A stretch of 64,000 bases of DNA. It comes from Silene latifolia (lineage: Eukaryota; Streptophyta; Magnoliopsida; Caryophyllales; Caryophyllaceae). Below the pieces are notes generated by a model. The model was not told the origin of the DNA. It did no database searches and was given only the letters and a program-made list of their open reading frames with translations. Of the stretch, positions 1 to 12,957 are shown one piece after another. The stretch spans positions 42,633,456 to 42,697,455 of the forward strand of contig NC_133529.1 of NCBI RefSeq assembly GCF_048544455.1, written 5' to 3'. The position numbers were made by a program, and so were the translations under genes. How positions within the stretch are numbered: the first letter of the stretch is position 1; each line of letters starts with the position of its first letter.

Positions 1-1807
1 TCGCATAACTTCGGTCAACATTCTCTTAGTTTACTCCCCTCATTCTTTTCCCATTACACAACAAAATCAATTAACAATTCAACTCCTTATTCCTACCACC
101 TAACTCTTTCGTGCTCCAGTTACCTTCTCATTGTTCCAAAACTCAAATTCCATTAATTCATATCAGTACCTTCTCACTCTTTCTTACCCTGGATCCACTC
201 TCATCATTATACTCACTCAAACTTGCCACCAATCAGTCCACACAATCAACGTTTACTCTTCAATTAATTACCCTTTTACATCTTTAGGAACCAAAATTCA
301 TTTCATACCGTTAATTGCCCAAGGAAATTACACACTAGGCTTACCTCTCGATAATCCAAATTCCCAAATTCTGCCACTATCTACACATCGCGGCATAACT
401 CGATCTAAGCTCACTATACACCATTCGTTTACATAGCTCTATAATGACCTTCCATCACATATATCCTTAACCAACCCAATTATCACTATCTCCCTCCATA
501 AATCCTTAAACATCCCAAGTTACCACCATTCACATCCTTCATTTCAATCTTTTCATTCTCACGTTCCTTAAACTTATAACACCCCTTGCCCATATTCACT
601 TACTTTTATATTACTCAACACGCGACTATATCACTCACCATATCTCACAAAACATGCTCCCTGCCACGATAAGCTCAACAATCTTCCATCTCTTTTTTCC
701 ACGCACTATCCATCACAACCATATATAACCCATGTCCTCCCCACCAAACTCATACTCATCATAAGGTGCTACTCCTTACATGATAAGATCTGGTAACTTA
801 CGCATCAGAACCAACACATATGTAAAACAATGCATAAATAAGCAAAAGAACATCTTTGAAATAAATATGATATGCGACGAGGTCAAAAGATATGCATATG
901 ACCAAAACTGGAGTTACTAGATTGAGTCTGACCTACTCAATCGAGTAGGTAAAGATCAGAAGCACGCATAATAAATTACCAGGGCTACTCGATCGAGTAT
1001 GGGGTACTCGGTCGAGTACAAAGAGGTGTACTCGATCGAGTAAAGGGTACTCGATCGAGTACCCTACGCAGTTTCGATCTTGTCAATTTTTCGTAAAGCA
1101 GTCGTATCTCAATCGTTTTGGGCGTGTGACCTATCGTTAGAATTGTAAGAGAACAAGCTATCACCTCCAAGTGGAATCACATCAATATCATATTTGCATC
1201 TCAAGTTATAAAAGTTTAAAGACAACTTCTCTATGATCGGACAACATAACTACTTGATTTTTCCTTTCAAACAACTTAAACAACAACAAAGCAAAGAAAA
1301 ACGACTCGATACTCGTAAAACCAGTATCCCTAACCACATGTTACTATCTACAAAAGCCAAACAATAACATCCATCATGCTCACATAATATTCAACGTATC
1401 CATCATGTATCACCCGCATGCTTTAACTTATTATAGCATCAAGATATATACCAATACTCCTAGTCACATGTTACTACAAACAAACCAAACTTAACGTCAT
1501 TTTGATCATATAGATATACTCCACATTACATAACAGATGCTCCAATCACTTCCATCCAATTCATCCAATCCAATCACATACTTCATCCAATTCATACACC
1601 ACAAGACATCTATAAACTAGTAGCGATCCCATGACACCCCTTAGTGACCGGTTCAAAGTTGTAAGGGCAAGTTCGCGACTTTAAGACGTCTTCCAAGCCT
1701 TTGCATTAACTCCTAACAACTCCTACCCGGGTTTATTTTAATTAGACTCTTTAGGTTCATTAAGTTCATTGGTTACAGGTTCCAAAATCGTCACTCTGAT
1801 ACCACTT
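1..1807 (-). mobile_element. Internal region (5' part) of a Tekay-type LTR element, cut by the window edge
   Basis: This stretch is nearly identical to 6064-7873 and abuts the LTR at 1808, so it is the internal region of another copy of the same element, reading leftwards. A primer binding site lies next to the LTR (1789-1804). I find no credible gag or pol protein on either strand. The short open frames, for example 131-436, are AT-rich and resemble no family. A cluster of CGATCG-centred palindromes sits at 985-1062. Being non-coding, this is probably a non-autonomous derivative; its lineage is inferred from the LTR ends and PPT region. Confidence 0.7.
1789..1804 (-). other. Primer binding site, initiator tRNA-Met type
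   Basis: On the minus strand this reads TGGTATCAGAGTGACG. The first eleven bases match the usual plant initiator-tRNA-Met PBS, three bases beyond the LTR end at 1808. It fixes the element's orientation as minus. A second copy with one change lies at 7855-7870. Confidence 0.75.
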
Positions 1808-3177
1808 TGTAACACCCCCACACACCAAGGTGCCTTACCAAGACCACCCTAGCACATGAGGATGCTACCATCTCGGTTACCCGAGGTAAAGTATATCACA
1901 AGTGACCATATAAGAACATTATTTAAAGTTCAACTATTTAAAACTATACAACTATCAAACAAAAATCAAAACTAAAACAACTGTTCCAGCGGAAGACTAA
2001 AGACTCCAAAACGAGTGATGACTCCATCCCAGCTACATCCCGCGATCTATCAAATGCACACCTGCTAATCAACTGCTCACCATCCCCGAAATGGATCACC
2101 ATAGTTTTCAAAACATTTAAACGGGGTCAGTCAACTGCATAATCAAGATAAGAAATAAATAATACGCATCCAATCAATCCAAACACATTCCTCCAAACAC
2201 CAATAAGTCACCAACCACTGGCTACACACTAAATGTGTTGCCCTGCCAGATTACCCATCGCAACAGGTAATCCACTCCGCCAGTGGGGACCGCAGCCTTA
2301 CCATCTAAGCCCCGTTGAATACCATAGAGCGAATAACCCATGTCCATTAATGTGCACATCCCCCTTGTGACGGGAACCACAAGGGGCGAATCAAGGGCGT
2401 GAAGCCATTCCCGCAAATGACTCTACTCAGCCGAGGGCACACATCGCGAACCACATACAATTACAACCAAAACACAATACCAATACAATATGCCGAATTC
2501 CAAGATAAACAATTCCAACAATAATATTAATCATGCCAACAATGTAATCACAACATCTTAAATTAATTATATAATCAACTGAGTAGAGAAAACCCTACCT
2601 TTTCACAATCCGCTATAACTGCAGCCAAACATACAATTATACAAGAGTACCACATCGTCACCTATAGCAATAATCAACAACTATACATCACAATCCGATT
2701 TCTACCCAAAACCTCCAAATCTCTCAAACTAGGGTTTAACCAATATTAACAAACTGACATAAAAACAACATAGAAATCTTACCCAAATGATGACGGACAC
2801 AACGATATAGAAATCCCCAAAAGTTAAGAACGCTAGCCCTTGATTTGATATCAAAGAGAGGAGAGAATTGAACGTCATAAATGTTTTTCTTTGAGAAAGC
2901 TTTGGGAATGAAAAGTAAAATACAAAGAATTGACGACTCAAGCTTATAAATACTTCTCCTTCCTTTGTTATCTAACTAGACGAAAATCCGTAAAAACACA
3001 GACACTCGATCAAGTAACTAACGTACTCGATCGAGTACCGCCTACTCGATTGAGTTGCCACTAATCGATCGAGTACACCCTGAGCAGAAAGTACTCCAGA
3101 ATCCGTAAACAACTTACTCGACAGAGTAAGTTCTACTCGATAGAGTACCCAACAGCTCAAATATAAGAGGTATTACA
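1808..3177 (-). mobile_element. LTR shared by two tandem Tekay-type elements
   Basis: The 1370 bp LTR starts TGTAACACC and ends GGTATTACA on the plus strand, giving imperfect terminal inverted repeats with TG/CA ends. Its match is the split LTR 7874-7915 plus 27277-28608, about 1374 bp. Internal sequence lies on both sides, so this LTR acts as the 3' LTR of the element on its right and the 5' LTR of the one on its left. Near its minus-strand start are four CGATCG-type palindromes (3007-3071) and two degenerate ones to 3150. Confidence 0.85.
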
Positions 3178-3189
3178 GTCTACCCTTTT
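3178..3189 (-). other. Polypurine tract of the Tekay-type element
   Basis: The minus strand reads AAAAGGGTAGAC directly before the LTR start TGTAATACC. Just upstream is a GGGGACGAAGTTC stretch, which is typical of the 3' ends of plant Tekay/Del chromoviruses. This is the main basis for the lineage call. Confidence 0.6.
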
Positions 3190-3597
3190 AAAACGAACTT
3201 CGTCCCCAAAGTTCAGCCCCAACCTGTAAAACATGTACACATACACTCAACTCTCTTCCCCCATTCTCGACAATAACTCCACCAACCATGCCTACTTCCA
3301 CAATGCGGCTCATGATATCGTATAAATTATATTATAGCCTCTCGGCACTAACACTATAACACTACCGAATACCAACCACAAATGTCGTTAACTCCATCTC
3401 ACTAACATATTACCCACTAGCAAACCCAATACTAAGACAATCCACCAAACAAGATCAACCACCAAAACGGAATGTTACATTCTACTACCCTTAAAATGAA
3501 CTTCGTCCTCAAAGTTTACTCACACTCATAAACATCGTACTTATGCCAGCACTGCCATAAATGAACTTCGTCCCCGAAGTATACTCACACTCATAAA

Positions 3598-4200
3598 CAG
3601 GGGCGCACCCAGTAAGTAGCAAGGGGTAGCAACCGCTACCCCATTGAAAAAAAAATCAGTTTACGCGTTGGAAATTTGCTACCCCAAGTCTGATAGTAAA
3701 AGGATAAGTAAAATACAGTATAAGGCTTATATTGGCATTGAAACTGGTGTGGCCTAATGGTAGTGGTAAAAGCATATGGTACACTTATTAGTGGTTTAGT
3801 GATCTTGCTATTGTCATAGTGCCATTATTTTTTTTCCTTTTTCCTCTCATATAAATTCCGTTAAGCTTTCAAAGTTACAGACATTTTTTCTTAATTGTGT
3901 AGAAGGAAGATAAGTTATCGAATTGTAATGTACAAACTTTAGATATTACGGATGTATGATTACACTTCTTTTTATCAAAAAGCTATATAATTAAAAAAAT
4001 ATAAAAAAAAATTAGTCGAAAATAAAATAAAGGTAAAATTGTGATAAAATGAGAATTTTAAGTTGGTATCGACTGTTCATTTGATTGTTAATTATGCGTC
4101 TGTATTTGAATTTTTGCATTTTTTCGTGACTTCATTTTTACTGAAAATTATACACTTAATATTTCGCTACCCAAAACTTTTAATCCTAGGTTCGCTCCTG
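3598..4200. mobile_element. Non-autonomous hAT-like transposon, 603 bp
   Basis: It starts CAGGGGCGCACC and ends GGTTCGCTCCTG, terminal inverted repeats with the CAGGGGCG form common in hAT elements. It is flanked by a perfect 8-bp duplication CTCATAAA (3590-3597 and 4201-4208), the hAT target-site length. The interior is AT-rich with no transposase. A gene-like word near 3750 is not a full tRNA promoter, so I do not call a SINE. Confidence 0.8.
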
Positions 4201-6063
4201 CTCATAAACATCGTACTTCTGCAAGCACCGCCATGACCTTTAATAATATCAACCATAACACAAATCCATCCTTTATTCTACACCAAGACTCAAACTTCCA
4301 AATATATGCAACATGTACAACCATCAAACTCTCTTTGTCGCATCCTACTCCTCTTAAGATAAATGTTACGTCCTTGTACCCACTAATACTAGGTCCTTAG
4401 CTGTCACCTATCACCGACTATAACTTCAACACCGACAACCATCCCATATCCAATGCTCTCTCTCCCTAACAGCTCTCCTGCCGCCAATTTTTCTGCACTC
4501 CATCTAACCTATACCATAAAATCCTCATCATAATCACTACTCCAACTCTTCAACATTACCGCAAAATGACATACTTCTTTATACATGCATTTATCTCCAC
4601 AATCATAAATCACGATCCACAATTGTTATACACACTCACACTAGATCCTCAAGTTCTTTTCCTTTTTTACCGCAAAACGCATCTATAACTTAACATGATA
4701 CTATGTCCTAACACTACATACCTACTGTCCCGATATAAGGTTATAAACCACTACTATGTCAACCTAAACTCACACTAGATCCTTAAGTTCAGTACAACAC
4801 ATGTTCCAGAAATCACTTGCCACTACTATGTCAACCAATGCCTCCTCTAAAACAAGAGCAAAAGTACTCCAACAACCTCTCACAACTGTGTCCCATTAAC
4901 AGAATATCACTATGCCATGACAACAACGGAAACATACGCAACTCTATTCCATATCATACTCTACCCTCAATCTCAAGCCGAAACTAGTAAGAAACATCAA
5001 TAAACGAAACAACAGTCTATATGTCTAAACCGAAACTCACAGGAAACAGCAAAAAACAAAACACAATCTATATAATTGATATACACTTTCGAAAATTCGT
5101 CTCATAAGTATCCCAGCTACTCCACCACAACCGATGATGGCATCACAACACCGCCACCAACAGCCGCACCGCAGCGCGAAAGTACCCGCATCGCAACAAG
5201 GAGTACCGTGCCTGGATCGCACCCGGAACACCACAACCACATTACCACAAAACCAGACTCTCGACACAACATTCATCAAATGACTCCTTCAGTCACCATT
5301 ACCTTTTCTGAATACCGTCATATTAGGTTACCATACACAACATATAACACGGACCACTCAGATAACAACTTTATGACTATCACACTATACCACTAATCGT
5401 GAGGTCAGAACCTCACACAAACACTTATACACATCATAGACCCATAATCAAATCTAACTAGCCAATCCTGATCACGTAAGTTACCACCTGATAAAGGTTA
5501 CCACTCGCCGAGCTTAACTCGTATGCCCCTCATAACACATTCCCCCATTCGCGTAGCTATCACCTCCTGACAAATATAACCTTACCATCACTACTCAACT
5601 ACTAGCGGACATCTCCTATATCTACATCTTATACTCCATCGCAACCATATATACGAATCCGACCTCCACAAAATCAACCTCTGTAGGACGGCTATCTTCT
5701 CAATTTAACGTTAACCTTAACTACTAGTGATAACATCACGACACCACCATCTTTCGTATAACAAATCTCTTACACTCACCTCTAAACATAACAGTTCATT
5801 TCTATTTAAGTTAACATCCCAATTAACAAACAACAAATCCGTCAACAAAATTTACCTCAGCATTCATTCCAATTATGTCCTTAATTGTATCGTCACCTAC
5901 CTCACCACCAAAATATCATATCGAGCAAATACTCTACCAACGTTTTACTCCCCCTTAATTCCTCGAAACTCATGACTAACATGTCGTCCTGAAATTCCTA
6001 TATAACCATTAACTCACACCCTCATGATAATATCATACATCTCGACGATTCCTTACTTTCATA

Positions 6064-7873
6064 TCGCATAACTCCGGTCAACATTCTCTTAGTTTACTCC
6101 CCTCATTCTTTTCCCTTTACACTCGACAAAATCAATTAACAATTTAACTACTTATTCCTACCACCTAACTCTTTCGTGCTCCGGTTACCTTCTCATTGTT
6201 CCAAAACTCAAATTCCATTAATTCATATCAGTACCTTCTCACTCTTTCTTACCCTGGATCCACTCTCATCATTATACTCACTCAAACTTGCCACCAATCA
6301 GTCCACACAATCAACGTTTACTCTTCAATTAATTGCCCTTTTACATCTTTAGGAACCAGAATTCATTTCATACCGTTAATTGCCCAAGGAAATTATACAC
6401 TAGGCTTACCTCTTGATAATCCAAATCCCCAAACTCGGCCACTATCTACACATCGCGGCATAACTCGATCTAAGCTCACTATACACCATTCGTTTGCATA
6501 CCTCTATAATGACCTTCCATCACATATATCTTTAACCAACCCAGTTATCACTATCTCCCTCTATAAATCCTTAAACATCCCAAGTTACCACCATTCGTAT
6601 CCTTCATTTCAATCTTTTCATTCTTACGTTCCTTAAACTTATATCACCCCTTGCCCATATTCACTTACTTTTATATTACTCAACACGCGACTATATCACT
6701 CACCACATCTCACAAAATATGCTCCCTGCCTCGATAAGCTTATCAATCTTCCATCGCCTTTTTCCACGCACTATCCATCACAACCACATATAACCCATGT
6801 CCTCCCCACCAAACTCATACCCATCATAAGGTGCTACTCCTTACATCATAAGATCTGGTAACTTACGCATCAGAACAAACACATATGTAAAACAATGCAT
6901 AAAGAAGTAAAAGAACATCTTTGAAATAAATATGATATGCGACGAGGTCAAAAGATATGCATATGACCAAAACTGGAGTTACTAGATTGAGTACAGCCTA
7001 CTCGATCGAGTAGGTGAAGATCAGAAGCACACATAATAAATTACCAGGGCTACTCAATCGAGTATGGGGTACTCGGTCGAGTACAAAGAGGTGTACTCGA
7101 TCGAGTAAAGGGTACTCGATCGAGTACCCTACGCAGTTCTCAGTACTATCCAATTTTCGTAAAACAGTCGTATCTCACTCGTTTTGGGCGTGTGACCTAT
7201 CGTTAGAATTTTAAGAGAACAAACTATGACCTCCAAGTGGAATCACATCAATATCATATATGCAGCTCAAGTTATAAAAGTTGAAAGACAACTTCTCTAT
7301 AATCGGAAAACATAACTACTTGATTTTTCCTTTCAAACAACTTAAACAACAACAATGCAAAGAAAAACAACTCGATACTTGTAAAACCAGTATCCCTAAC
7401 CACATGTTACTATCTACAAAAGCCAAACAATAACATCCATCATGCTCATATAAAATTCAACTTATCCATCATGTACCACCCGCATGCTTTAACTTATTAT
7501 AGCATCAACATATATACCAATACTCCTAGTCACATGTTACTACAAACAAACCAAACTTAACGTCATCTTGATCATATAGATATACTCCACATTACATAAC
7601 ATATACTCCAATCACTTCCATCCAATTCATCCAATCCAATCACATACTTCATGCAATTCATACAGCACAAGACATCTATTAACAAGTAGCGATCCCATGA
7701 CACCCCCTAGTGACCGGTTCAAAGTTGTAAAGGCAAGTTCGCGACTTTAGGACGTCTCCCAAGCCTTTGAATTAGCTCCTAATAACTCCTACCCGGGTTT
7801 ATTTTAATTATACTCTCTAGGTTCATTAAGTTCATTGGTTACAGGTTCCAAAATCGTCACTTTGATACCACTT
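6064..7873. repeat. Long direct repeat of 1-1807
   Basis: This 1.81 kb stretch matches 1-1807 with scattered substitutions and short indels (offset about 6063 bp at the start). With the repeated LTR next to each copy it shows a head-to-tail arrangement of element units, rather than two separate insertions with their own LTR pairs. Confidence 0.85.
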
Positions 7874-7915
7874 TGTAACACCCCCACACACCAAGGTGCC
7901 TTACCAAGACCACCC
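7874..7915 (-). mobile_element. Tekay-type LTR, left piece of the split copy
   Basis: The first 42 bp of the LTR (TGTAACACCCCC...) up to the Tat insertion point. The intact copy continues past the same point at about 1849, and here the sequence resumes at 27277. The last five bases, CACCC (7911-7915), are one copy of the Tat target-site duplication. Confidence 0.85.
7911..7915. repeat. Target-site duplication CACCC of the Tat element (left copy)
   Basis: CACCC here and at 27272-27276 flank the LTR ends. The undisrupted site is seen at about 1845-1852 in the sister LTR, which reads straight through. Confidence 0.85.
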
Positions 7916-8313
7916 TATAGATACCTCCTTTCTGCACCTCTCGCAAACCACCCGGTGATGATTGGGCCGCATGTTTGCTACGCGGAACGATTTGTGACAG
8001 TTTGTAAGTTTATCATCAAGTGATTGCTCAAATACTAATGTCTACCTCTTAGTTGTCATCTACGTGCCGATACGGTCGTTTGGAGTCCGGGCCTAAAACC
8101 GTCTTCATTTCCTGATAACCATTAAATCCCGAGTCAGAATATTCTGGAATGTTCCGGATATTTCTATTCCATATTTTATAAATATTTCACAATCTTTATC
8201 CTTTGGTAAACAAGTTCCCGTAATATTCACACAAGATATTAAGGAAAACCGAATTATTCCGTCCTTCTATAACTCAAACACGGAAATCTTTCTTCCGCAG
8301 GAGGGAACCGCTT

Positions 8314-8380
8314 GGGAACAGACGCAGCAGGTGCTGCGCCTCTTCCAAGAGACGCAGTGACTGCTGCGCCTCTTCCCAGG
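8314..8380. repeat. GC-rich paired GCAGCA/TGCTGC module, copy 1
   Basis: Two adjacent units of about 31 bp, each with GACGCAG, a short loop and CTGCTGCGCCTCTTCC, so each unit can fold back. Related copies lie at 8918-8971, 9521-9580, 20007-20069, 23875-23942 and in the 3' LTR (25291-25352, 25895-25950, 26499-26558). Outside these spots the element is AT-rich, so the modules stand out in base composition. Confidence 0.7.
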
Positions 8381-8451
8381 TCCTTTTCTGCGTGTTTTTC
8401 GAGATTCACTTCCAAAGACTCTCCGAAACCCTAATTCCTTCACGTGATTAG

Positions 8452-8460
8452 TATAAATAG
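8452..8460 (+). promoter_or_regulatory. TATA box of the Tat LTR promoter
   Basis: TATAAATAG lies about 70 bp downstream of the first GC-rich module and about 540 bp into the LTR. The same sequence is at 25428-25436 in the 3' LTR. It probably marks the U3/R boundary region. Confidence 0.6.
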
Positions 8461-10302
8461 GAGCCTTCGCTCCTCATATTTCTCACGCGAGTGTCCGCCC
8501 TTCTCTTCTCCTTTGCATTCTTGACCTTTGTTCTTACTTTTTGGCGTCTACGTGCTTGAACATTCGACCACGTAAGCTTGGATCCTTCTGAGTACCAGCC
8601 TCGTTTGCATGACCGACCAATTTGACCAACTCCACAATCAATCAACATAATTAATCTAATCGTTTTCCTCTTACGAGGGCACTTTCATATTTGCATTATA
8701 GTTCGAGTCGAGCATCGCTAATCGATAACTTAGTCCTTCTCGTTTCGTCAAACATGTAAGTCTGAGGGTGTAAATCTCTCTTTTATTATTGTTATTTACC
8801 TTTTGTATAATCATTAATGTAAGTTTTATGTCGAAAATACCTCCTTAAAACCGATTTCTAAAACCGTGCTTTAAAACCTCTTTTTACGGATTTCCAGAAG
8901 ACAAACCGTCGAGAAAGGACGCAGCAACTGCTGCGCCTCTTCGAAGGAGCGCAGTTCCTGCTGCTACTCTTCGTGAGGCTGCCGCAGTTCCTGCTTCCTT
9001 TCTTCTTCCTTCGTCCTCTGTAATTCGTATGTTTTTTTATTTTTTTTATTTGTTTTCTTTAATTCTTTGTTATAATAGCATGATAATTTCACATGTATAT
9101 TATTCGTCATCATTAACACATCGTTAATTCCGACTTAAATCCCTTATAATCTCATATTTGCGGGTTTTCGTCATTAAAATCAATCCGGGTTGTAGAAATT
9201 CAATTCGTTCATATTGAGTTTCTGGAATTCGATCTTTGATATATTCTCATCTGTCTTCATCCATATTCGTCATTAATTTGTCGTTAATTCGTCATGTTTA
9301 ACCTATTTAGTTCACCCATGTCACTAATCAATCATTCGTTCATGTAAATAATTCGTTTGCATCCGTCTCATCCATGTTTTATTGCTTTTATGACCTTAAA
9401 TCATATGTAAATAACCTGTTAATTACTTTCATCCGAGTTAGTTATCATAATTAATCATTTAAATTCACCAATTAATATTAAGGATTTGCAGTTTCGGCTT
9501 CACAGCCAGAACTTACCCTTGGAACAGACGCAGCAACTGCTGCGCCTCTTCCAAAGGGCGCAGTCCTGCTGCGCCTGTTCCAGATTGAGTTCTGTCTTTG
9601 AACTCCGTTGTTACTTGGCCTAGTTTAATTAGCTTACGTATAATTAATTATTACTCGTATTATCACCTTCTGACTTGTTCGTTAATTCATTCTTTTATTC
9701 TTTTTCTCAAATTATCCGTTTTAAAGGTATTTTCGACATAAATCGCCTAATCCGATGTAATTATTGTAATTTTTATCGTAATTTTCTTATTGCATTTATC
9801 ATTGAATTTTATATCATTTGTATGTTCTCACATGTAATTGAACATTAAATCCTACTTCGACCAAATTGTTTGCTAATTACGTGTCAACCGACTTAGTTAA
9901 ATTCACATGCTAGGATTAAAACTTGGATGTTGCATTGCATGCATATAATCGACGATATATCGAGTATAGACGATGTCCCTAATCATTAGTAGAGGCCGCT
10001 ATCGAGGCGGCCGGGATTAGGTGTTCGATCAAAAGAGCTTCCTAATACGTACCCTCACCCCTCACCCCTTACTCCAGATCTCTGTGAACATCCGTGTTCA
10101 TTGGAATCCACGAGAGTCATTCTAGACATATAATGCTAAGAGTAACGATTGCTTAGTGTTCATGTCTTTACTTTGTGTCTTGACATGACACGAGGTATTC
10201 GAACGGTTCCAATTTCCCATAAAAATTGGTGGCGACTCAACAAAAATGCAAACGCTTGTTCTCTTCCTCCCAAGCGCCCCCGTGGGCCCCCCGCTGTCCA
10301 CA

Positions 10303-11096
10303 GTTTGGCGACTCTGCTGGGGAAGGATACACTTACGTGTAGCCAAGGGTGAAACTTGATCAAGGTTAGGGAATAGTTTATACAAGACAATTGTCGATTT
10401 TCATAACTCGGTCTTCCTAGACCGTTTCATTCGGCCTTCCTAGGCCCAACCCAACCTATTCGACCAATCGTCCCGTCTAAACGGTCCTAATTCTTATTTG
10501 GGCCTAAAGATGGATAGCGATTGACGTCATCTATACCATGATGCTTACTCTTGTTTGTATCAAGGGCCTTCACTACTTGAGGAAATGGACTAGGAATCGG
10601 CCTTACTCTTGTTTGGTACGAGCCTCTCCACAGACTTCGGGTTTGATGGTTCGGTATGACAACTCACCCTTTAAACCAAAACCCTTTTAAATGCACTCAG
10701 CATCCCGTTATAATGCTTGTATAAATGTTTGTACCTTACGTGATCACCATTTCTAAACGAAACCATGACGATTTTTGCAAAAATCAAAACCCTTTTTTTA
10801 ATCAAAATTTCGAAAAGGCCATTGGATTAGTGCAAAACCCAGTCAAAACTCTGTCCGTTTGTCGAGTCAAAATTCGGGCCACAAGCCCATTTCAAAACCT
10901 CACTTCGAGTCCACTCCTACAACTACACTATAGTTGACTAGGATACACATTTTCAAAATTTTCGTCCTTTCTTCAAAGCTCACTCAACACAAGTGGCACA
11001 CACCAAATTCACGAGTCAAAACATTTCTTCCTTTAGCAAGTGTGTTAGAATGGTCGATCGTGTTCTGATTCATCGGGCTCTTATCCAGTTTTCAAG
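10303..11096 (+). other. Leader of the Tat element with PBS, no gene
   Basis: The PBS (TGGCGACTCTGCTGGGGA, 10306-10323) starts three bases after the LTR, comparable to the tRNA-Arg PBS reported for Ogre elements. The rest of the 5' untranslated leader has no convincing coding frame. The short frame 10725-10937 is not supported by any domain. Confidence 0.7.
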
Positions 11097-12957
11097 ATGC
11101 CTGGAACCAGCGAAACAAACCTCCACCAACTTCAAGATGGTAACGATCGAATCCTAGCCGCACTAGCTCAAATCCAAGTTACTCAAGACCAAGTGTATGA
11201 TCGCCTTGACACCATCGAGGGCCGGATCTATGCCGTGGAGAGGAGATTGCCTCCTCATGAAAGTGAAGTAGTGGGCGACTACGCGGATGAGTCCAAGGAC
11301 GAAAATCCTCCCATGGGGCTGATTGTAGCTGAGAAAAGACTCCAATACTTAGAGGAGCAATTAATGTACCTTAAAGGGTATGACATTTATAGAGAGAATA
11401 ATCGCAAGTATGAGGCCGTCAACTCCAAATTGCCAACCAACTTCAATATGACGGATATCCCTAAATTCAAGGGGCACGACAACCCTTTGAACCACATCCG
11501 CGCCTTCAAGGATTACATGTCTATCAAAGGCATCAAACCTGAGATGTTCTTAAGGATCTTTCCTTCATCTCTTGACACCATACCGAAGCAATGGTTCTAC
11601 TCTTTAGATCACAAGAAGATCGCTACTTGGGAAGATGCCGCGATCGAGTTTGCCAAGCAATATGCGGATAATGCCGAGATCCAAGTCAACATGCGCACTC
11701 TAGAGGTTCTTACCCAAAATGACAAAGAAGGATTCACCGACTTCCTAAGTAGGTGGAGGAAGACTAGTACCCAACTAGTTGAACGCCCGGATGAGGCTAC
11801 CCTTGTGGAGAAGTTCGTGGACAATCTCAAACCCATTTATGCCAACCATTTGAGATACCAAAAACATCAAAACTTTCAAGGACTTAACCGTACTAGGGAC
11901 AAGGATTGAAGATGACATCCTTAAAGGGCTCTTGTCCAAAACGGTAGGTCGAGGATATCAAGGCTCAACAAGTCGTTCTTACGGCTCCACTAGCAAAACT
12001 GATGAAGTTAACCTTCTCGAGCCATCCAAGAAAAGTACCCCACCAAGGAAATTCACAAATCTTGGGGATACTTACTCCAACGCTCTAAAAAGGTTAATGA
12101 AGCAAGGCAAACTTCAACCCATTGGACCTACTCCCGAACCTGAAAAGAAATCCAAATTCTGGGACGAGAACTCATACTGTGAATACCATAGGGGCAAAGG
12201 GCACGACACAGAAAAATGCTACAAGTTGAAAAATGTGCTTCAAGACATGATTGAAGATGGCCGACTACCAATAGTGTCGGGAGGTAAACCCAACAACACT
12301 CAGAATCTTCTTGGAGTTCTAGTGATTACAAGTGACGAATCTACCTTAGATTGTTCACACCTCATTTCTCCAATTGAAGACGAAATCCATGCAATAGAAA
12401 ATGAAGGGTTCTACTCTGCTATCTCCCCTACCATTTCCGACTTCATCACATGGGCAAGGAGTGTGGATAGACAAGTTTGGGAATTAGGAAATGTGGTGAC
12501 AACTTTACGTGATCCCAACGTAACACCCAAGGAGCATGTGTCACTAATCTTCTCTCAAAACGTTACTATGCAAGAAATAGTCGCTGTTGTTGATAGACTA
12601 GTCGACCAAATCATACGACTAGAAGATGAAATCATGAGAATGAGGGAACTAGCTGCAATCAATGGAGTTTGGGCCGACGATGATGAGGACGAGTACCTCA
12701 TCGAAAACTCCCTAGTCAAAGAAATAGTCCAAAATGGTGAAGACCAAGATGTGGACCACCTAACTCGTTCGGGACGTCCATATCAAAGCACTACTCAAAA
12801 TGGTCCAACCAACGTTATCACACCAAATGACAACGAAGATGACTCCACCGACCATTTGCTCAAGCAATTACAGAAGACAAAGGCTGATCTTTCAGTCTGG
12901 CAATTGGTAGCGAGCTTTACTGCAAGCTTTGGCCAAACTAAATGTAGCACATAACTC
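11097..12957 (+). pseudogene. gag: Tat gag (capsid/nucleocapsid), frameshifted
   Basis: Gag forms the virus-like particle and packages element RNA. The first frame (11097-11909) opens MPGTSETN, has an N-terminal helical part and then the capsid-like retrotransposon gag region, including KGHDNPLNHIRAFKDY and WEDAAIEFAKQY. It then shifts by one base near 11875 into the frame 11932-12954. That part carries the Tat-type zinc-knuckle-like segment CEYHRGKGHDTEKC near 12178-12220. A second shift near 12925 leads into the protease frame. The start is chosen because capsid-type homology begins soon after and no in-frame ATG precedes it. The shifts make this copy non-functional. Confidence 0.85.

Larger units (their letters stand above)
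3178..7873 (-). mobile_element. Internal region of a non-coding Tekay-type LTR element
   Basis: About 4.7 kb between the LTR at 1808-3177 and the split LTR at 7874. It includes a 603 bp hAT-like insertion (3598-4200), leaving about 4.1 kb of native sequence. No gag, protease, RT or integrase motif is visible in any frame. The longest plus-strand frames (5076-5396, 6196-6636) have no domain character. The element would need proteins from a relative. The right third (6064-7873) duplicates 1-1807. Palindrome clusters occur around 6990-7125. Confidence 0.65.
7916..10302 (+). mobile_element. 5' LTR of the Tat element
   Basis: It begins TATAGATACC, where the 3' LTR has TGTAGATACC, so the canonical TG is mutated here. 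It ends TGTCCACA. It carries a TATA box (8452) and three copies of a GC-rich module (8314-8380, 8918-8971, 9521-9580). The two LTRs differ by scattered substitutions and small indels, suggesting an insertion that is not very recent. Confidence 0.9.

Noticed and set aside
131..436. Open frame of 101 codons, with a 146-codon version at 6196-6636
   Set aside because: The same duplicated AT-rich sequence is open by chance. There are no domains, the composition is Ser/Thr/Asn/Ile-rich, and it lies on the strand opposite to the LTR element.
985..1062. CRISPR-like array of spaced palindromes
   Set aside because: Plant nuclear DNA inside an LTR element. Units are short palindromes with variable, 6-10 bp gaps, not repeats with unique spacers.
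3741..3790. tRNA-like word GTGGCCTAATGGTAG suggesting a SINE
   Set aside because: No box B at the right distance and the element around it has hAT ends.
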